Part shown: piece after piece, positions 1 to 13,600 of the stretch
Layout of the letters: each line of letters opens with the position of its first letter
Position numbering within the stretch: the first letter of the stretch is position 1
Source of the DNA: an uncultured Clostridia bacterium
Lineage (GTDB): Bacteria > Bacillota > Clostridia > Oscillospirales > Acutalibacteraceae
Assembly (NCBI GenBank): GCA_947593615.1
Contig: CANQDR010000001.1
Coordinates: 1-64,000, forward strand
DNA length: 64,000 nucleotides
Direction: 5' to 3'
Notes under the pieces: generated by a model
The model's database searches: none
What the model saw: the letters and a program-made list of their open reading frames with translations, nothing else
Told to the model about the DNA's origin: nothing
Position numbers and translations under genes: made by a program

Positions 1-111
1 ACAGATAACACTACAAAGATATGTACACAGCAGTATAGAACAAAAGCGAAAACAAATGGAAAAATTAAATTAATTATCGTATCAAAAATCGTCAAACAGA
101 AAGTCAAAAAA

Positions 112-145
112 CCGCGAAAGTCCGATTAAATGCGGATTTTCGCGG
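112..145. terminator. Hairpin ccgcgaaa-gtccg...cgga-ttttcgcgg, likely intrinsic terminator
   Basis: Inverted repeat CCGCGAAA/TTTCGCGG with inner TCCG/CGGA in noncoding sequence. Confidence 0.5.
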
Positions 146-380
146 TGATAATACATAAGTAGCTTACTTGAGGAAAAATTTTAGCGGTTTTTCAGTTTAT
201 TTTATACATATGATCTTATTATGTGATATATTGTAACATAGCGTTCTTGTAATGTCAATAAAATATTATAGATATCAAAAAAGCGACATGATGTCGCTCA
301 CAATTCGAGCAGAAAGGTTCGACAAATTAAATATCTTATATTTGCCGAGTATAACAAAGCAATTTCCTATACAGCAAAAA

Positions 381-408
381 AGACACCGCAGAGAGTTCTG
401 CGATGTCT
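381..408 (-). terminator. Intrinsic terminator after V-ATPase operon
   Basis: AGACAcCGCAGA-GAGT-TCTGCGaTGTCT stem, with an A-run at 375-381 that reads as a T-run on the minus strand; lies just downstream of subunit D. Confidence 0.7.
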
Positions 409-424
409 TTGATAATTTATTTTG

Positions 425-1090
425 TTATTCGGCAGGCCGCTGAGAATAATTATGCGCCTTGTCAAGCAGCATATCTTTAACTTTCATCAGCCTTGTACGG
501 CTGCTGCGGTCATTTTCCTCAAGCTTCATTGAAATGTACTTGATAGTTTCCTGATAACGTGGTATCATTACGTGCTCAAGCGAATTAACCCTTCTGCGGG
601 TCTTTTCAATTTCTGCCGACATCATCTCACAGCTTTTTTCAATTTGTGCAAGACGTATCATATCGGGCAAAAGCTCGTTCAGCGACATTACCGCGTCATC
701 AAGCTCAAATGAAGTAAACGCAAAGCCATACGGAAAAATATCACCGCTGTCGCTTGTGCGTGTTACCGCAGAAAATTCGGGAATATCAACACTCATTACG
801 TTGCGTGAAGAAACCTCCAGACTTACCTGCTGTTTGGGCGACATAAGCGACGCGTCGAGTGCCTCGGCTGACATAACCGCACTTGCATTTACAAAATGCG
901 CGTTGCAGGCAGACAGCTCCTTTTCAACCTTGTCTCTAAGCTCTCTTGTTTCTTTTACAAGGTCAAGAAAACGGCGCATAAGCTCGTCGCGTTTGTCCTT
1001 TAACATTTTATGTCCGCGCACGGCGGTTGTAAGCTGCTTTTTCAGCTTTGACAACTGCATTCGTGTGGGATTTACATTCATAATTGCCAT
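425..1090 (-). CDS. atpD/ntpD: V-type ATP synthase subunit D
   Basis: N-terminus NVNPTRMQLSKLKKQLTTAVRGHKMLKDKRDELMRRF is characteristic of V/A-ATPase subunit D; last gene of operon. Confidence 0.95.
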   Translation of the reverse strand: MAIMNVNPTRMQLSKLKKQLTTAVRGHKMLKDKRDELMRRFLDLVKETRELRDKVEKELSACNAHFVNASAVMSAEALDASLMSPKQQVSLEVSSRNVMSVDIPEFSAVTRTSDSGDIFPYGFAFTSFELDDAVMSLNELLPDMIRLAQIEKSCEMMSAEIEKTRRRVNSLEHVMIPRYQETIKYISMKLEENDRSSRTRLMKVKDMLLDKAHNYSQRPAE

Positions 1091-1114
1091 AAATCAGCAC
1101 CTTCAATGCAGTTA

Positions 1115-2485
1115 TTATTCGCCGTAGAATTCATCAAGCATATCGTCCTTAATACGTTTAAGCTCGCTTCTCGGAAGAATGTGGAGCAGTTTCCAGCCGA
1201 TGTCAAGCGTTTCTTCAATTGAACGGTTAGAATCGTATCCCTGCGAAACATACTCGTTTTCAAATGCTTCTGCAAATTCTGCGTATTTCTTATCCATATC
1301 GGTGAGCGCCGCCTCGCCGAGAATTACCATAAGTTCTCTTGCGTCCTTGCCACGCGCATATGCCGCAAACAGCTGGTTCATTGTAGCCGCATGGTCTTTA
1401 CGCGTACGGTCAGGACCGATACCCTTGTCTTTTAGTCGGGAAAGCGACGGGAGAACGTCAATAGGCGGAGTTACTCCCTTGCGGTAAAGCTCACGTGACA
1501 GAATAATCTGACCTTCCGTGATGTATCCAGTAAGGTCGGGAATCGGGTGTGTTTTATCATCTTCAGGCATTGTGAGGATTGGAATCAGCGTAATTGAGCC
1601 TTCCTTTCCCTTCAAACGTCCTGCACGTTCATACAGAGTTGCAAGATCCGTGTACATATAGCCCGGATAACCTCTTCGTCCGGGTACCTCTTTTCTTGCG
1701 GCAGAAACCTCACGCAAAGCGTCGGCGTAGTTTGTGATGTCGGTCATAATTACAAGAACGTGCATTCCCAAGTCAAATGCAAGATATTCCGCTGCGGTAA
1801 GAGCCATTTTAGGTGTTGCAATACGCTCAATTGCAGGGTCGTTTGCAAGATTTACAAACATGACTGTTCTGTCGATTGCGCCTGTTTCCTTAAAGGACTG
1901 TACAAAATAGTCAGACTCCTCAAAAGTAATACCCATAGCCGCAAAAACAACGGCGAACTGCTCGTTCTTGCCTCTTACGGCTGCCTGACGTGCAATCTGA
2001 GCCGCAAGCTGAGCGTGCGGAAGTCCAGACGCCGAGAAAATCGGCAATTTCTGTCCTCTTACAAGCGTATTAAGTCCGTCAATGGCGGAAATACCCGTCT
2101 GAATAAATTCCTGAGGATAGTTTCTTGCCGCCGGATTCATAGGAGTTCCGTTGATGTCAAGACGTTTTTCGGGAATCAGCGCAGGGCCGTCGTCAATTGG
2201 ATTGCCAAGACCGTCAAATACTCGCGAAAGCATATCGGGCGATACTGGAAGCTCCATTGACCTGCCGAGAAAACGCACTTTTGAGCCCGCAAGGTTAATG
2301 CCTGCCGAAGATTCAAAAAGCTGAACAAGCGCATTGCTTCCGTTTACTTCAAGAACTCTGCAACGGCGTGTTTCGCCGTTAGGAAGCTCAATTTCACCGA
2401 GCTCGTCATACGTTACGCCTTCAACGTCGCTTATCATCATCAGAGGGCCGGCAACCTCTTTTATGGTGCGGTATTCCTTTGGCAT
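1115..2485 (-). CDS. atpB/ntpB: V-type ATP synthase subunit B
   Basis: [32 protein letters not shown]...[21 protein letters not shown]. Confidence 0.97.
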   Translation of the reverse strand: MPKEYRTIKEVAGPLMMISDVEGVTYDELGEIELPNGETRRCRVLEVNGSNALVQLFESSAGINLAGSKVRFLGRSMELPVSPDMLSRVFDGLGNPIDDGPALIPEKRLDINGTPMNPAARNYPQEFIQTGISAIDGLNTLVRGQKLPIFSASGLPHAQLAAQIARQAAVRGKNEQFAVVFAAMGITFEESDYFVQSFKETGAIDRTVMFVNLANDPAIERIATPKMALTAAEYLAFDLGMHVLVIMTDITNYADALREVSAARKEVPGRRGYPGYMYTDLATLYERAGRLKGKEGSITLIPILTMPEDDKTHPIPDLTGYITEGQIILSRELYRKGVTPPIDVLPSLSRLKDKGIGPDRTRKDHAATMNQLFAAYARGKDARELMVILGEAALTDMDKKYAEFAEAFENEYVSQGYDSNRSIEETLDIGWKLLHILPRSELKRIKDDMLDEFYGE

Positions 2486-4260
2486 CAGTCATCACTCCTT
2501 TTCAGCACGTCATTAATTTCACTGTCAAGCTGAGCCTCTATTGACTCAAACTCGTCATTTATCTTATCTTCCTGTTCGTATTTAAAACGGCCGATGCGTT
2601 CACGTACGGGAATATTTACAAGCATTTCTATGTCTGCACCCTTTTCAAGCGCATCTGACGCCTTGTCATAATAACTTAAAATCGAGCGCATCATAAGCAC
2701 CTGCTTTTTCAGCGAGGTGTATGTGTCGGTCGGGTCAAACGCATTCTGGTGCAGATAGTCCTCACGAATTGAGCGCGAGGTCTCAAGCTTTAGTCTGTCG
2801 GGAGCGGAAAGCGCATCCATACCTACAAGGTTTACTATTTCCTGTAATTCCGACTCATCCTGCAAAAGCGCCATAAGTCTGCCCCTTAGCTCCATAAAGT
2901 CGGGAGCGGCATTTTCGGCGAACCAATCTTTAAGCTGGTCTGTATAAAGCGAATAACTTGTCAGCCAGTTAATTGCAGGAAAGTGACGTTTATATGCAAG
3001 ATTTGCGTCAAGTCCCCAGAATACCTTAACAATTCTGAGCGTAGCCTGAGAAACGGGCTCGGAAATATCGCCGCCCGGAGGTGAAACCGCGCCGATTACC
3101 GACAGCGCACCTTCGGTGTCCTCGCTTCCGTTTACTATTACTCGGCCTGCACGCTCATAGAACTGAGCAAGACGGCTTCCGAGATATGCAGGATAACCCT
3201 CTTCGCCGGGCATTTCTTCAAGTCGTCCAGACATTTCACGCAGAGCCTCTGCCCAGCGTGAGGTCGAGTCAGCCATAAGAGCAACGGTATAGCCCATATC
3301 ACGGAAATATTCGGCGATTGTAATACCTGTATAAATTGAGGCTTCACGCGCCGCAACAGGCATATCAGATGTGTTTGCGATAAGCACGGTACGCTCCATA
3401 AGTGAGTTGCCTGTGCGCGGATCTTTAAGCTCTGGGAATTCGTTTAGAACATCGGTCATTTCGTTTCCGCGTTCACCACAGCCGATGTAAACAATAATGT
3501 CGGCGGCAGCCCACTTTGCAAGCTGGTGCTGCACAACGGTCTTGCCCGAACCGAACGGGCCCGGAACTGCCGCAACTCCGCCTTTTGCAAGCGGAAACAG
3601 AGTATCAATGGGTCGCTGACCCGTAGTGAGAAGAATATCAGGAGAAAGTTTTCTCTTGTACGGACGTCCTACACGAACAGGCCAAGTTGTGAACATTTTA
3701 ATCTCTTCACTGCCCTTATCGCTTTTTATTACAGCGACTACTTCATCAATTGTAAAATCGCCTTCAGCTATTTTTTCTACAGTTCCGTTTATTTTATTTG
3801 GCACGAGAATTTTATGAAGAACGGCGTTCGTTTCCTGAACTGTTCCGAGCACATCTCCCGAAACGACCTTATCGCCTATTTTTACAACAGGAGTAAAATG
3901 CCATTTCTTTTCATGGTTAAGAGAAGGTACGTCAACGCCTCGTTTAAGATTTGTGCCCGCAACCTTCATAATTTCATTCAGAGGACGCTGAATACCGTCA
4001 TATATCGAACCGATAAGACCGGGGCCAAGCTCTACCGAAAGCGGAGCACCCGTAGATTCAACCTCTTCGCCCGGTCCGAGTCCCGAAGTTTCCTCATATA
4101 CCTGAATTGAAGCACGATCGTCGTGCATTTCTATTATTTCACCGATAAGACGCTGTTTGCTTACACGAACAACGTCAAACATATTTGCGTCACGCATTCC
4201 GTCTGCAATTACCAGAGGACCTGCGACTTTTGTAATTATTCCTGATTTCAAATTATACAC
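2485..4260 (-). CDS. atpA/ntpA: V-type ATP synthase catalytic subunit A
   Basis: Walker [60 protein letters not shown]. Confidence 0.98.
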   Translation of the reverse strand: MYNLKSGIITKVAGPLVIADGMRDANMFDVVRVSKQRLIGEIIEMHDDRASIQVYEETSGLGPGEEVESTGAPLSVELGPGLIGSIYDGIQRPLNEIMKVAGTNLKRGVDVPSLNHEKKWHFTPVVKIGDKVVSGDVLGTVQETNAVLHKILVPNKINGTVEKIAEGDFTIDEVVAVIKSDKGSEEIKMFTTWPVRVGRPYKRKLSPDILLTTGQRPIDTLFPLAKGGVAAVPGPFGSGKTVVQHQLAKWAAADIIVYIGCGERGNEMTDVLNEFPELKDPRTGNSLMERTVLIANTSDMPVAAREASIYTGITIAEYFRDMGYTVALMADSTSRWAEALREMSGRLEEMPGEEGYPAYLGSRLAQFYERAGRVIVNGSEDTEGALSVIGAVSPPGGDISEPVSQATLRIVKVFWGLDANLAYKRHFPAINWLTSYSLYTDQLKDWFAENAAPDFMELRGRLMALLQDESELQEIVNLVGMDALSAPDRLKLETSRSIREDYLHQNAFDPTDTYTSLKKQVLMMRSILSYYDKASDALEKGADIEMLVNIPVRERIGRFKYEQEDKINDEFESIEAQLDSEINDVLKRSDD

Positions 4261-4261
4261 C

Positions 4262-4585
4262 TCAATCGTTGAAGATTATATCGGAACCGACCGCCTGTTC
4301 AACAAATGATGACAGACGTTTTGTGCCTATTCCGGAATTTCCCTTTACGCCGGGGATCGGAATTATGGCAGGAGTCAGCTTTTCTTCATAGCGTTTGCGT
4401 TCTTTTTCAACCAATTCAAACAATTCTTCAGTAAGATAAATTACAGCGTAATTGTCGCTGTCTGCAAGTCTGCGCAGTAAATGCTGTGCCTCGTCAGAAT
4501 CGGTGCAGGGAAATATGTCAAGTCCGATTGCGCAAAAGCCCTTGATGCTTTCGGAATCTCCGATTACTGCAATGTTTTTAGCCAT
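4262..4585 (-). CDS. atpF/ntpF: V-type ATP synthase subunit F
   Basis: [27 protein letters not shown]; operon position between C and A; start set to the internal ATG. Confidence 0.93.
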   Translation of the reverse strand: MAKNIAVIGDSESIKGFCAIGLDIFPCTDSDEAQHLLRRLADSDNYAVIYLTEELFELVEKERKRYEEKLTPAIIPIPGVKGNSGIGTKRLSSFVEQAVGSDIIFND

Positions 4586-5549
4586 ATATCTCACGCAGCC
4601 TTTCCCTGATTATTTCCGTATCGGAGTTAGTCCTGATTCCGCTTGCAATTATGTGGATTACCTTCTTTTCCGCTTCAAAGCCAAGATAATATCCGATTAT
4701 CGGTTCTGCGCCTTCGCTTGCGCGTTTGCAGATTTCAACTGCCATTCCTATCAGTTTGTTGTCAACAAATCTTTCAAACGCAGACGGAGATTTTTTATAT
4801 TCGTCAATTGCAGTTTTGCAGTCGTATTCGCTGTATTTTGAAACTTCATCAATTAAAGCGTCACAGCCCTTAAGAGCTGAATTTATTACCGACGTTTTTC
4901 TGAAGTTTTCAACATCACACAGAGCTTTAAGCAGATAATCTCTGTCTGTGCCCGTTCTTGAACTGCGTATTGCAATTTTTAAATTATTGTAAAATACAAG
5001 TGTTTTAAAATAGCTGCTTAAAAATTCCGAACTCGATTTTTCGGAATCGGCAAGCATTTTTTCCATAACCGCTCTGTCGATTATTGCGTCGCACATTCGT
5101 GCGTCGCCTGTATGCGCCAATATCTCGTATGCTTCATCAGCCGCATTTCCGAGCCATTCGGGAAGAAGCGAAAACTTTCTGTTTTCAACGGCTTTCTTCA
5201 TAACATCGGCGTCAATCGTATACGGAGCGATAAGCAATTCATCATATTTTCGGTCTGCCATAGTGCCCTTGAGGACGACCTTGAGATTATGAATATCATT
5301 CTGATATATAAAAGGCGCAAAAATGTCAAAGTCGGGAGCAATGCTTTTAAGATAACTCCATACCGAGTCTGCATGACTGCTTAAAATCTCATCGATTTCG
5401 TTTCCGTCACCGTATCCCTTGTCATTCAAAAAGCGGCAAAGCTCGTCTAAACTTCTAAACGAAAGCATTTGCTCAATATCAGAACCTGTTAAAAGAGATT
5501 TTTCCTTTGCGCGCACAGAGCCGATGGAAAATTCATATGATAAAGCCAT
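4578..5549 (-). CDS. atpC/ntpC: V-type ATP synthase subunit C
   Basis: V-ATPase C/AC39-like protein; overlaps subunit F start; operon position. Confidence 0.92.
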   Translation of the reverse strand: MALSYEFSIGSVRAKEKSLLTGSDIEQMLSFRSLDELCRFLNDKGYGDGNEIDEILSSHADSVWSYLKSIAPDFDIFAPFIYQNDIHNLKVVLKGTMADRKYDELLIAPYTIDADVMKKAVENRKFSLLPEWLGNAADEAYEILAHTGDARMCDAIIDRAVMEKMLADSEKSSSEFLSSYFKTLVFYNNLKIAIRSSRTGTDRDYLLKALCDVENFRKTSVINSALKGCDALIDEVSKYSEYDCKTAIDEYKKSPSAFERFVDNKLIGMAVEICKRASEGAEPIIGYYLGFEAEKKVIHIIASGIRTNSDTEIIRERLREIYG

Positions 5550-5558
5550 AAATCCTCC

Positions 5559-6140
5559 TTACTTCGCAAACAGTTCACGATTTATCAAATCCTCTGTTTC
5601 ATCGCGCTTGTCCGCAATTATTGCCGCAAAGTCCATATTTTCTTCAATATCACCGCATTTAAGAATAAATCCGCCTGATATTTCAGCAGGAGTTTTGCTG
5701 ATATTTACACTAAGTCCGTTTTGCTCAAGCTTTTGTCCGAAATCGGACGGAAGTCTTGAAATATCCTTTGCGTTAAGCAGGATTTCACCCTGCCTGCCGC
5801 TCAGCTTTGATGCAAGCCTGTAAATTATATTAAAATACTCATTATCATCAAGATTTATAAGGTAGTCAAGAATTGCGTCTACCGTAATATCAATTTCCCT
5901 GCGGCGCCTTTTAAGCAGTGCATTTCTTATTTCAAGCTCTGCGCGGCTTTTTGACGAAGCGTTGATCTGACTTACCTTAACCTCAGCCTTTTGAGCAATT
6001 TCAAGCGCGGCCTTGTCAGCCTGTGCCCTGCCCTCTTCAAGTATCTGCGAGCAGGTGTCTGCGGCTTCTTTTTCAATTGCCCTTATATTTTCGTCGCAGT
6101 CTGATTTTATGCGGCTGAGAATTTTGTCACCGCCGTTCAT
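5559..6140 (-). CDS. atpE/ntpE: V-type ATP synthase subunit E
   Basis: Coiled-coil N-terminus GGDKILSRIKSDCDENIRAIEKEA; start chosen at ATG after the aaaggtgggg RBS. Confidence 0.9.
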   Translation of the reverse strand: MNGGDKILSRIKSDCDENIRAIEKEAADTCSQILEEGRAQADKAALEIAQKAEVKVSQINASSKSRAELEIRNALLKRRRREIDITVDAILDYLINLDDNEYFNIIYRLASKLSGRQGEILLNAKDISRLPSDFGQKLEQNGLSVNISKTPAEISGGFILKCGDIEENMDFAAIIADKRDETEDLINRELFAK

Positions 6141-6251
6141 ACAGACCCCACCTTTCTGTTCAAATTTTCTCATACTAACACCGTTTAAAAACGAAATAAA
6201 ATTTAATGCAAATTTGCCTTTATAATATCCGTTTTTAATTGGAGCTAAACA

Positions 6252-8707
<2,456 letters not shown>

Positions 8708-8741
8708 TTAACATCACCACATTCTCAAATTAACGGTCAAA

Positions 8742-9053
8742 TCAGCCAATTAAATGGTTTACGGCATTTTTGATTACTCTTGTGCGGTTATTCTCCGCTT
8801 TTGCGGATATTTTCGCACATTCTTTTTCGGCATTTTCTACTGCTTTTTCAAGCTCGGTATTGCCGTTTGACTTAGCAGCCTCATAAAGCGCGTCAGCCTT
8901 TTCATTTGCTTTATCTTCTGCGTCTTTTATCAGCTGAGCGGCATCCTTTTTTGCTTGTTGCACCATTTCTGCCGCTTTTGATTTTGCGTCGGCTTCACGC
9001 TGTCGACATTCCTCTTCGGCATTATAAATGGCTTCTAACATATCCTTTGCCAT
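8742..9053 (-). CDS. V-type ATPase peripheral stalk subunit (G/H-like)
   Basis: Short charged coiled-coil AEEECRQREADAKSKAAEMVQQAKKDAAQLIKDAEDKANEKAD at the head of the operon. Confidence 0.8.
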   Translation of the reverse strand: MAKDMLEAIYNAEEECRQREADAKSKAAEMVQQAKKDAAQLIKDAEDKANEKADALYEAAKSNGNTELEKAVENAEKECAKISAKAENNRTRVIKNAVNHLIG

Positions 9054-9364
9054 ATTTTTGCTCCTCTTTGATATAATTTGTATTGAAATAAAACTATATA
9101 TTTTATCTCAAATTTAAAATATTCAAATCAAAAATGTACTAATCCAAAATATACCACATTTTCAGCAAAAAATCAACTTACAAATATTATATTTTGTTGA
9201 TTTTCAGATATTTTATTTTATCTCTTTTAATTAACGCTTTAAATTCAGCCTATTTCTTTCGTTATTATTCCAAAATAAATATAATTTAATTAACTGCACT
9301 ATTCTTGACATTACAAATGCAACTAATTAAAATTAAATAAAAATATAATTATCAGGGTGACATT

Positions 9365-9838
9365 ATGGCAGAGTTTAAAACTAATGTTATGAGAATTCTT
9401 GAAAAAGCAAATATCGAATATACAGCGCATCAATATCCTCACGGTAAAGAAGCCGTTGACGGAGTAACAGTTGCTGAGCTTTTAAATCAAAATCCCGACT
9501 ATGTTTTCAAAACGCTTGTAACAAAGGGCAGCAAAGACTATTATGTTTTTGTTGTTCCCGTCAAAGAAGAACTTGACCTTAAAAAATGTGCAAAAAGCGT
9601 GGGAGAAAAATCCGTTGAAATGATACACGTTAAAGATATTACTAAAGTAACGGGTTATGTACGAGGCGGCTGTTCTCCCGTAGGAATGAAAAAGCAATAC
9701 AGAACCACTTTTCATATTACCGCTGAGAAAATTCCCCGTATTATTGTAAGCGCAGGAAAAATCGGGTATCAAATTGAATTGGCTCCCCAAAAATTAATTG
9801 AACTTACAAACGCGCAGTGTGCGGATATTATTAGGTGA
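9365..9838 (+). CDS. ybaK: Cys-tRNA(Pro)/aminoacyl-tRNA deacylase, YbaK/EbsC family
   Basis: DYVFKTLVTKG, KSVEMIHVKDITKVTGYVRGGCSPVGMKK motifs. Confidence 0.9.
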   Translation: MAEFKTNVMRILEKANIEYTAHQYPHGKEAVDGVTVAELLNQNPDYVFKTLVTKGSKDYYVFVVPVKEELDLKKCAKSVGEKSVEMIHVKDITKVTGYVRGGCSPVGMKKQYRTTFHITAEKIPRIIVSAGKIGYQIELAPQKLIELTNAQCADIIR

Positions 9839-9888
9839 TGTAAACAATTTACCGTAAAATATTTACAATTTTATTTAGAAACAACATA

Positions 9889-9917
9889 TTGACACTCCTT
9901 TTTGATGGTGATAAAAT
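9889..9917 (+). promoter_or_regulatory. Sigma-A-type promoter of tetR-RND operon
   Basis: TTGACA at 9889-9894, 17-bp spacer, TAAAAT at 9912-9917. Confidence 0.7.
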
Positions 9918-9934
9918 TATGACAGTCAGTCATA
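9918..9934. promoter_or_regulatory. Candidate TetR operator
   Basis: TATGAC-agtca-GTCATA inverted repeat immediately downstream of the -10, upstream of the tetR-like gene. Confidence 0.5.
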
Positions 9935-9968
9935 TGATAGGTTGTCACATCTGCAAAGGAGTGTTTTT

Positions 9969-10586
9969 ATGATTAAAAAAACTTTTTATAATCTTCCCGA
10001 AGAAAAACGTCAGAGAATTATTGACGCGATTATGAAGGAGTTCTCAAGTTCTACCGCTGAAAAAGTCAGCATAAACAGAATTATAAAGACCGCCAATATT
10101 TCAAGGGGCAGTTTTTATCAATATTTTGACGATAAGGTTGACCTTGTTGAAGTGCTTACAAAAAAGTTTATTGACCTGTCGCTTGAGGGTGCAAACATAG
10201 CTCTGAAATATTCAAACAACGATATTTTCTATACATATGAAAAACTGTTTGAAATTATTTCTGATTTTGCAAAGGACAGCAGACAAAAAGCCATATTAAA
10301 AAATCTTTTAAATAATCTCAGGGCTAACGACGACTTAATATCGGAATATCTGTTAAACAGATTTGACGGTTTTGCGGCACTGCAGGACGTTTCTAAGCAT
10401 TTTAACAGAGATAATCTTAAATATAAAGATGATTACAGTGTAGAATGTCTTTCACAAATTCTTACGCAAGTGCTTAAAAATGCTCTTTTTAATGTTTATG
10501 TAATGGGCAAAGATTCCAATAATGTAAAAGAAAGCTATATGCGCAAGCTTGAAATTATAAAGCAGGGTGCAGTAATTAAATATTAA
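9969..10586 (+). CDS. TetR/AcrR family transcriptional regulator
   Basis: KKTFYNLPEEKRQRIIDAIMKEFSS...NRIIKTANISRGSFYQYFDDKVDLVE; start set to ATG after the aaaggagtg RBS. Confidence 0.92.
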   Translation: MIKKTFYNLPEEKRQRIIDAIMKEFSSSTAEKVSINRIIKTANISRGSFYQYFDDKVDLVEVLTKKFIDLSLEGANIALKYSNNDIFYTYEKLFEIISDFAKDSRQKAILKNLLNNLRANDDLISEYLLNRFDGFAALQDVSKHFNRDNLKYKDDYSVECLSQILTQVLKNALFNVYVMGKDSNNVKESYMRKLEIIKQGAVIKY

Positions 10587-10623
10587 GCTAATCACAAATT
10601 AATCTGCAATTAAGGAGTAATCA

Positions 10624-13600
10624 ATGTTTTCTAAATTCAGTGTAAAAAAACCGATGACAGTATTTATCGGAGTTGTACTTGTTCTGGTGCTGGGATTTGT
10701 GTCTTTCTTCAAAATGACGCCCGACCTTATGCCTAACATGGACTTTCCGTATGCAATAATTATGACAACATACGGCGGTCAGACTCCCGAAACGGTTGAA
10801 TTGACCGTGACAAAGCCGTTGGAGCAGTCTATGTCAACAATAGACGGAGTTAAGGAAATCACCTCTAATTCGGCAGAAAACTATTCAATGCTGATGATTG
10901 AGTTTGAGGACGGAACAAATATGGACACCGCAACTGTCGATATGCGTTCAAGCCTTGACACAATTTCAGACAGCTGGCCCGACGGCGTGGGAACTCCGTA
11001 TCTGATTAAGGTAAATCCGAATATGCTTCCTGTTGCAATGGTGGCAGTTGACTATGAGGGAAAAAACCGCACCGAGCTTTCAGAGTATGTAAGCAACGAG
11101 CTTATGAACAAAATCGAAGGAATAGACGGAGTTGCTTCGGTCAGCGACAAGGGTGTGGTAACCGAAAAAGAGAATATAGTAATTTCTCAGAAAAAAATTG
11201 ACAATCTCAACAAAAAAATTGATTCCGCGCTTAAAGAGCAGTTTTCGGATGCGGAAGATAAACTAAACAGCGCTAAAAAGGAAATTGACGACAATATTGA
11301 CAGCGCTGAAAACGGAGCTCAGACAATATCATCGTCAATGGAACAGATTTCCACACAGCAGAGCGATGTAGCAGCACAGCTTGCAGATGCTCAGGGAAAA
11401 GCAGAAAACGGAAAAACTCAGCTTTTGTCGGCAAAAATGGAGCTTCTTGACCAAAAATCTTCGCTTACACAGACAAAGCAGACTCTTGAAACTGCATATC
11501 AGGCTCTTCTCACAATTAAGGGTTCATATGACGAGCTTCTTGCTCAGAAAAATACACTTACCAATACGATACAAACGCTTACTGAAATAAACAATGCTTA
11601 TGTTTCCATACTTGATCAAATGAACGGACTGGACGATAACAGTGAGGAGTACATTCAGCTTGAACAACAGCTTGCTCAGATTGATGAGCAGCTTAAACCA
11701 TATAATGTGACAAAAGAAGGCCTTGCACTCGCCATTGAATCGGCAAATGCCGCTTTGGGTACGGTAAACTCATCAATAGAGCAAATCAACCAAACGCTTG
11801 CAGAGCTTGGAACAGACACAGAAAATATGGATTCCTCACTTAAAAGCCTCAGTGACAAGGCCGCGCAGATAAATTCAGGAATTGCTCAGATAGATTCCGC
11901 CATAAGCGGACTTGACGACCAGACCTTTACCGTTAATCAGGCACTTGCAACAATTTCACGGCAGCAGTCAAGCGCTGATTTTCAGATGTCGTCGGCTTTG
12001 ACAGCACTTACTGCAAAACAAAGCGAAGTACAGAGTGCCGTAACTCAGCTTAATTCGGCACAAAGCGAAGTGCAGAGCTCAATCGACTCATTGTCCGAGC
12101 AAAAGGATAAAGCAAAAGACAGTGCAGATATGAATAATACTGTTACTGTTGAAAACATATCAGGAATACTTACCGCTCAGAATTTTTCAATGCCTGCGGG
12201 TTATGTTACCGATGATGACAACAACAGATATATGGTTCGCGTCGGCGATGAAGTAAAAAATGAAAAAGAGCTTAAAACGCTTGCTCTTTTTGATACCGGC
12301 ATTGATGGAATAGGCGTAGTCACACTTGATGATGTTGCAGATATCTTTGTTGCAGACGACTCGGAAGAAATATTTGCAAAGATAAACGGAAAGCCGGGTA
12401 TTATTCTGAGCTTCTCAAAGCAGAGCAATATAGCTACATCAGAAGTGTGCGATAATATCAATAACGATTTGAAAGCTCTTTCCGACGAGAACAAAGGCTT
12501 GAACTTTACAAACCTTTATAATCAGGGAGATTACATTTCAATTGTAATTAACAGCGTGCTTCAAAATCTGCTTATGGGCGCTGTTCTTGCAATTATAATT
12601 CTGTTTCTTTTCCTGCGTGATATAAAACCTACGATTATTGTTGCCTGCTCAATTCCGATAAGCGTTGTATTTGCAATAGTGCTGATGTATTTCAGCGGAG
12701 TTACGCTTAATATGCTTTCCCTTTCGGGACTTGCAATAGGCGTAGGAATGCTTGTTGACAACTCTGTTGTTGTTATTGAAAATATCTATAGGCTTCGCGG
12801 TCTCGGAATATCTCCGATTAAAGCGGCAGTCAACGGAGCAAGACAAGTTGCGGGAGCAATTGCCGCTTCAACTCTGACTACAATTTGCGTATTTCTGCCA
12901 ATTGTGTTTGTTGAGGGAATTACCCGTCAGCTTTTCGTTGATATGTCGCTTACAATAGCATATTCGCTGCTTGCAAGTCTTATTGTTGCTCTGACGCTTG
13001 TTCCGGCAATGAGCCAGAGAATGCTGAAAAACATCAAGCCTCAAAAGGACATACAGCAAAGCAGGATTATGAGATCCTATGAAAAATCTCTGCGTTTTGT
13101 ACTCAGGCATAAGATTTGCTCAATTCTCGTTGTGCTTGCAGTTCTTGTTGCAAGCATTGCAGGTTCTCTTGCAAGAGGCTTCAGCTTTATGCCGGAAATG
13201 AGCAGTACCGAGATCCAGGTAATGGTCACACTTGATGATAACGCAACACTTGAAGAAACTATTGACGCCGCAGAACAGGTCAATGATATACTTAACAAGT
13301 ATGATAAATTTGAAACGGTCGGCGTTATGACAGGCAGCACATCAAGCATTATGGGTATGTCGGCAGGAGGCGAATCAAGTGACGCAGGAAGCGTTGCCGC
13401 ATATGCCGTGCTAAAGGATGAATTCACAAAAGAAAGCGACAGTATTTCTGAAAGTATCAGCAATGATCTTAAAAAAATCAACGGGGAGGTCAGTGTGAGC
13501 GGCGGTTCATCAAGCTCAATGAGCGCTCTGCTCGGCGACGGAAGTATTCAGATCATGCTATACGGCGATGACCTTAAAACCTTGCAGTCAACAGCGGAAG

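Noticed and set aside
252-443. 63-aa plus-strand ORF
   Set aside because: Runs through the V-ATPase operon terminator hairpin and has no recognisable motif.
1760-2260. 166-aa plus-strand ORF
   Set aside because: Antisense shadow of V-ATPase subunit B, Cys/Arg-rich with no domain features.
3526-4110. 194-aa plus-strand ORF
   Set aside because: Antisense to V-ATPase subunit A, no motif.
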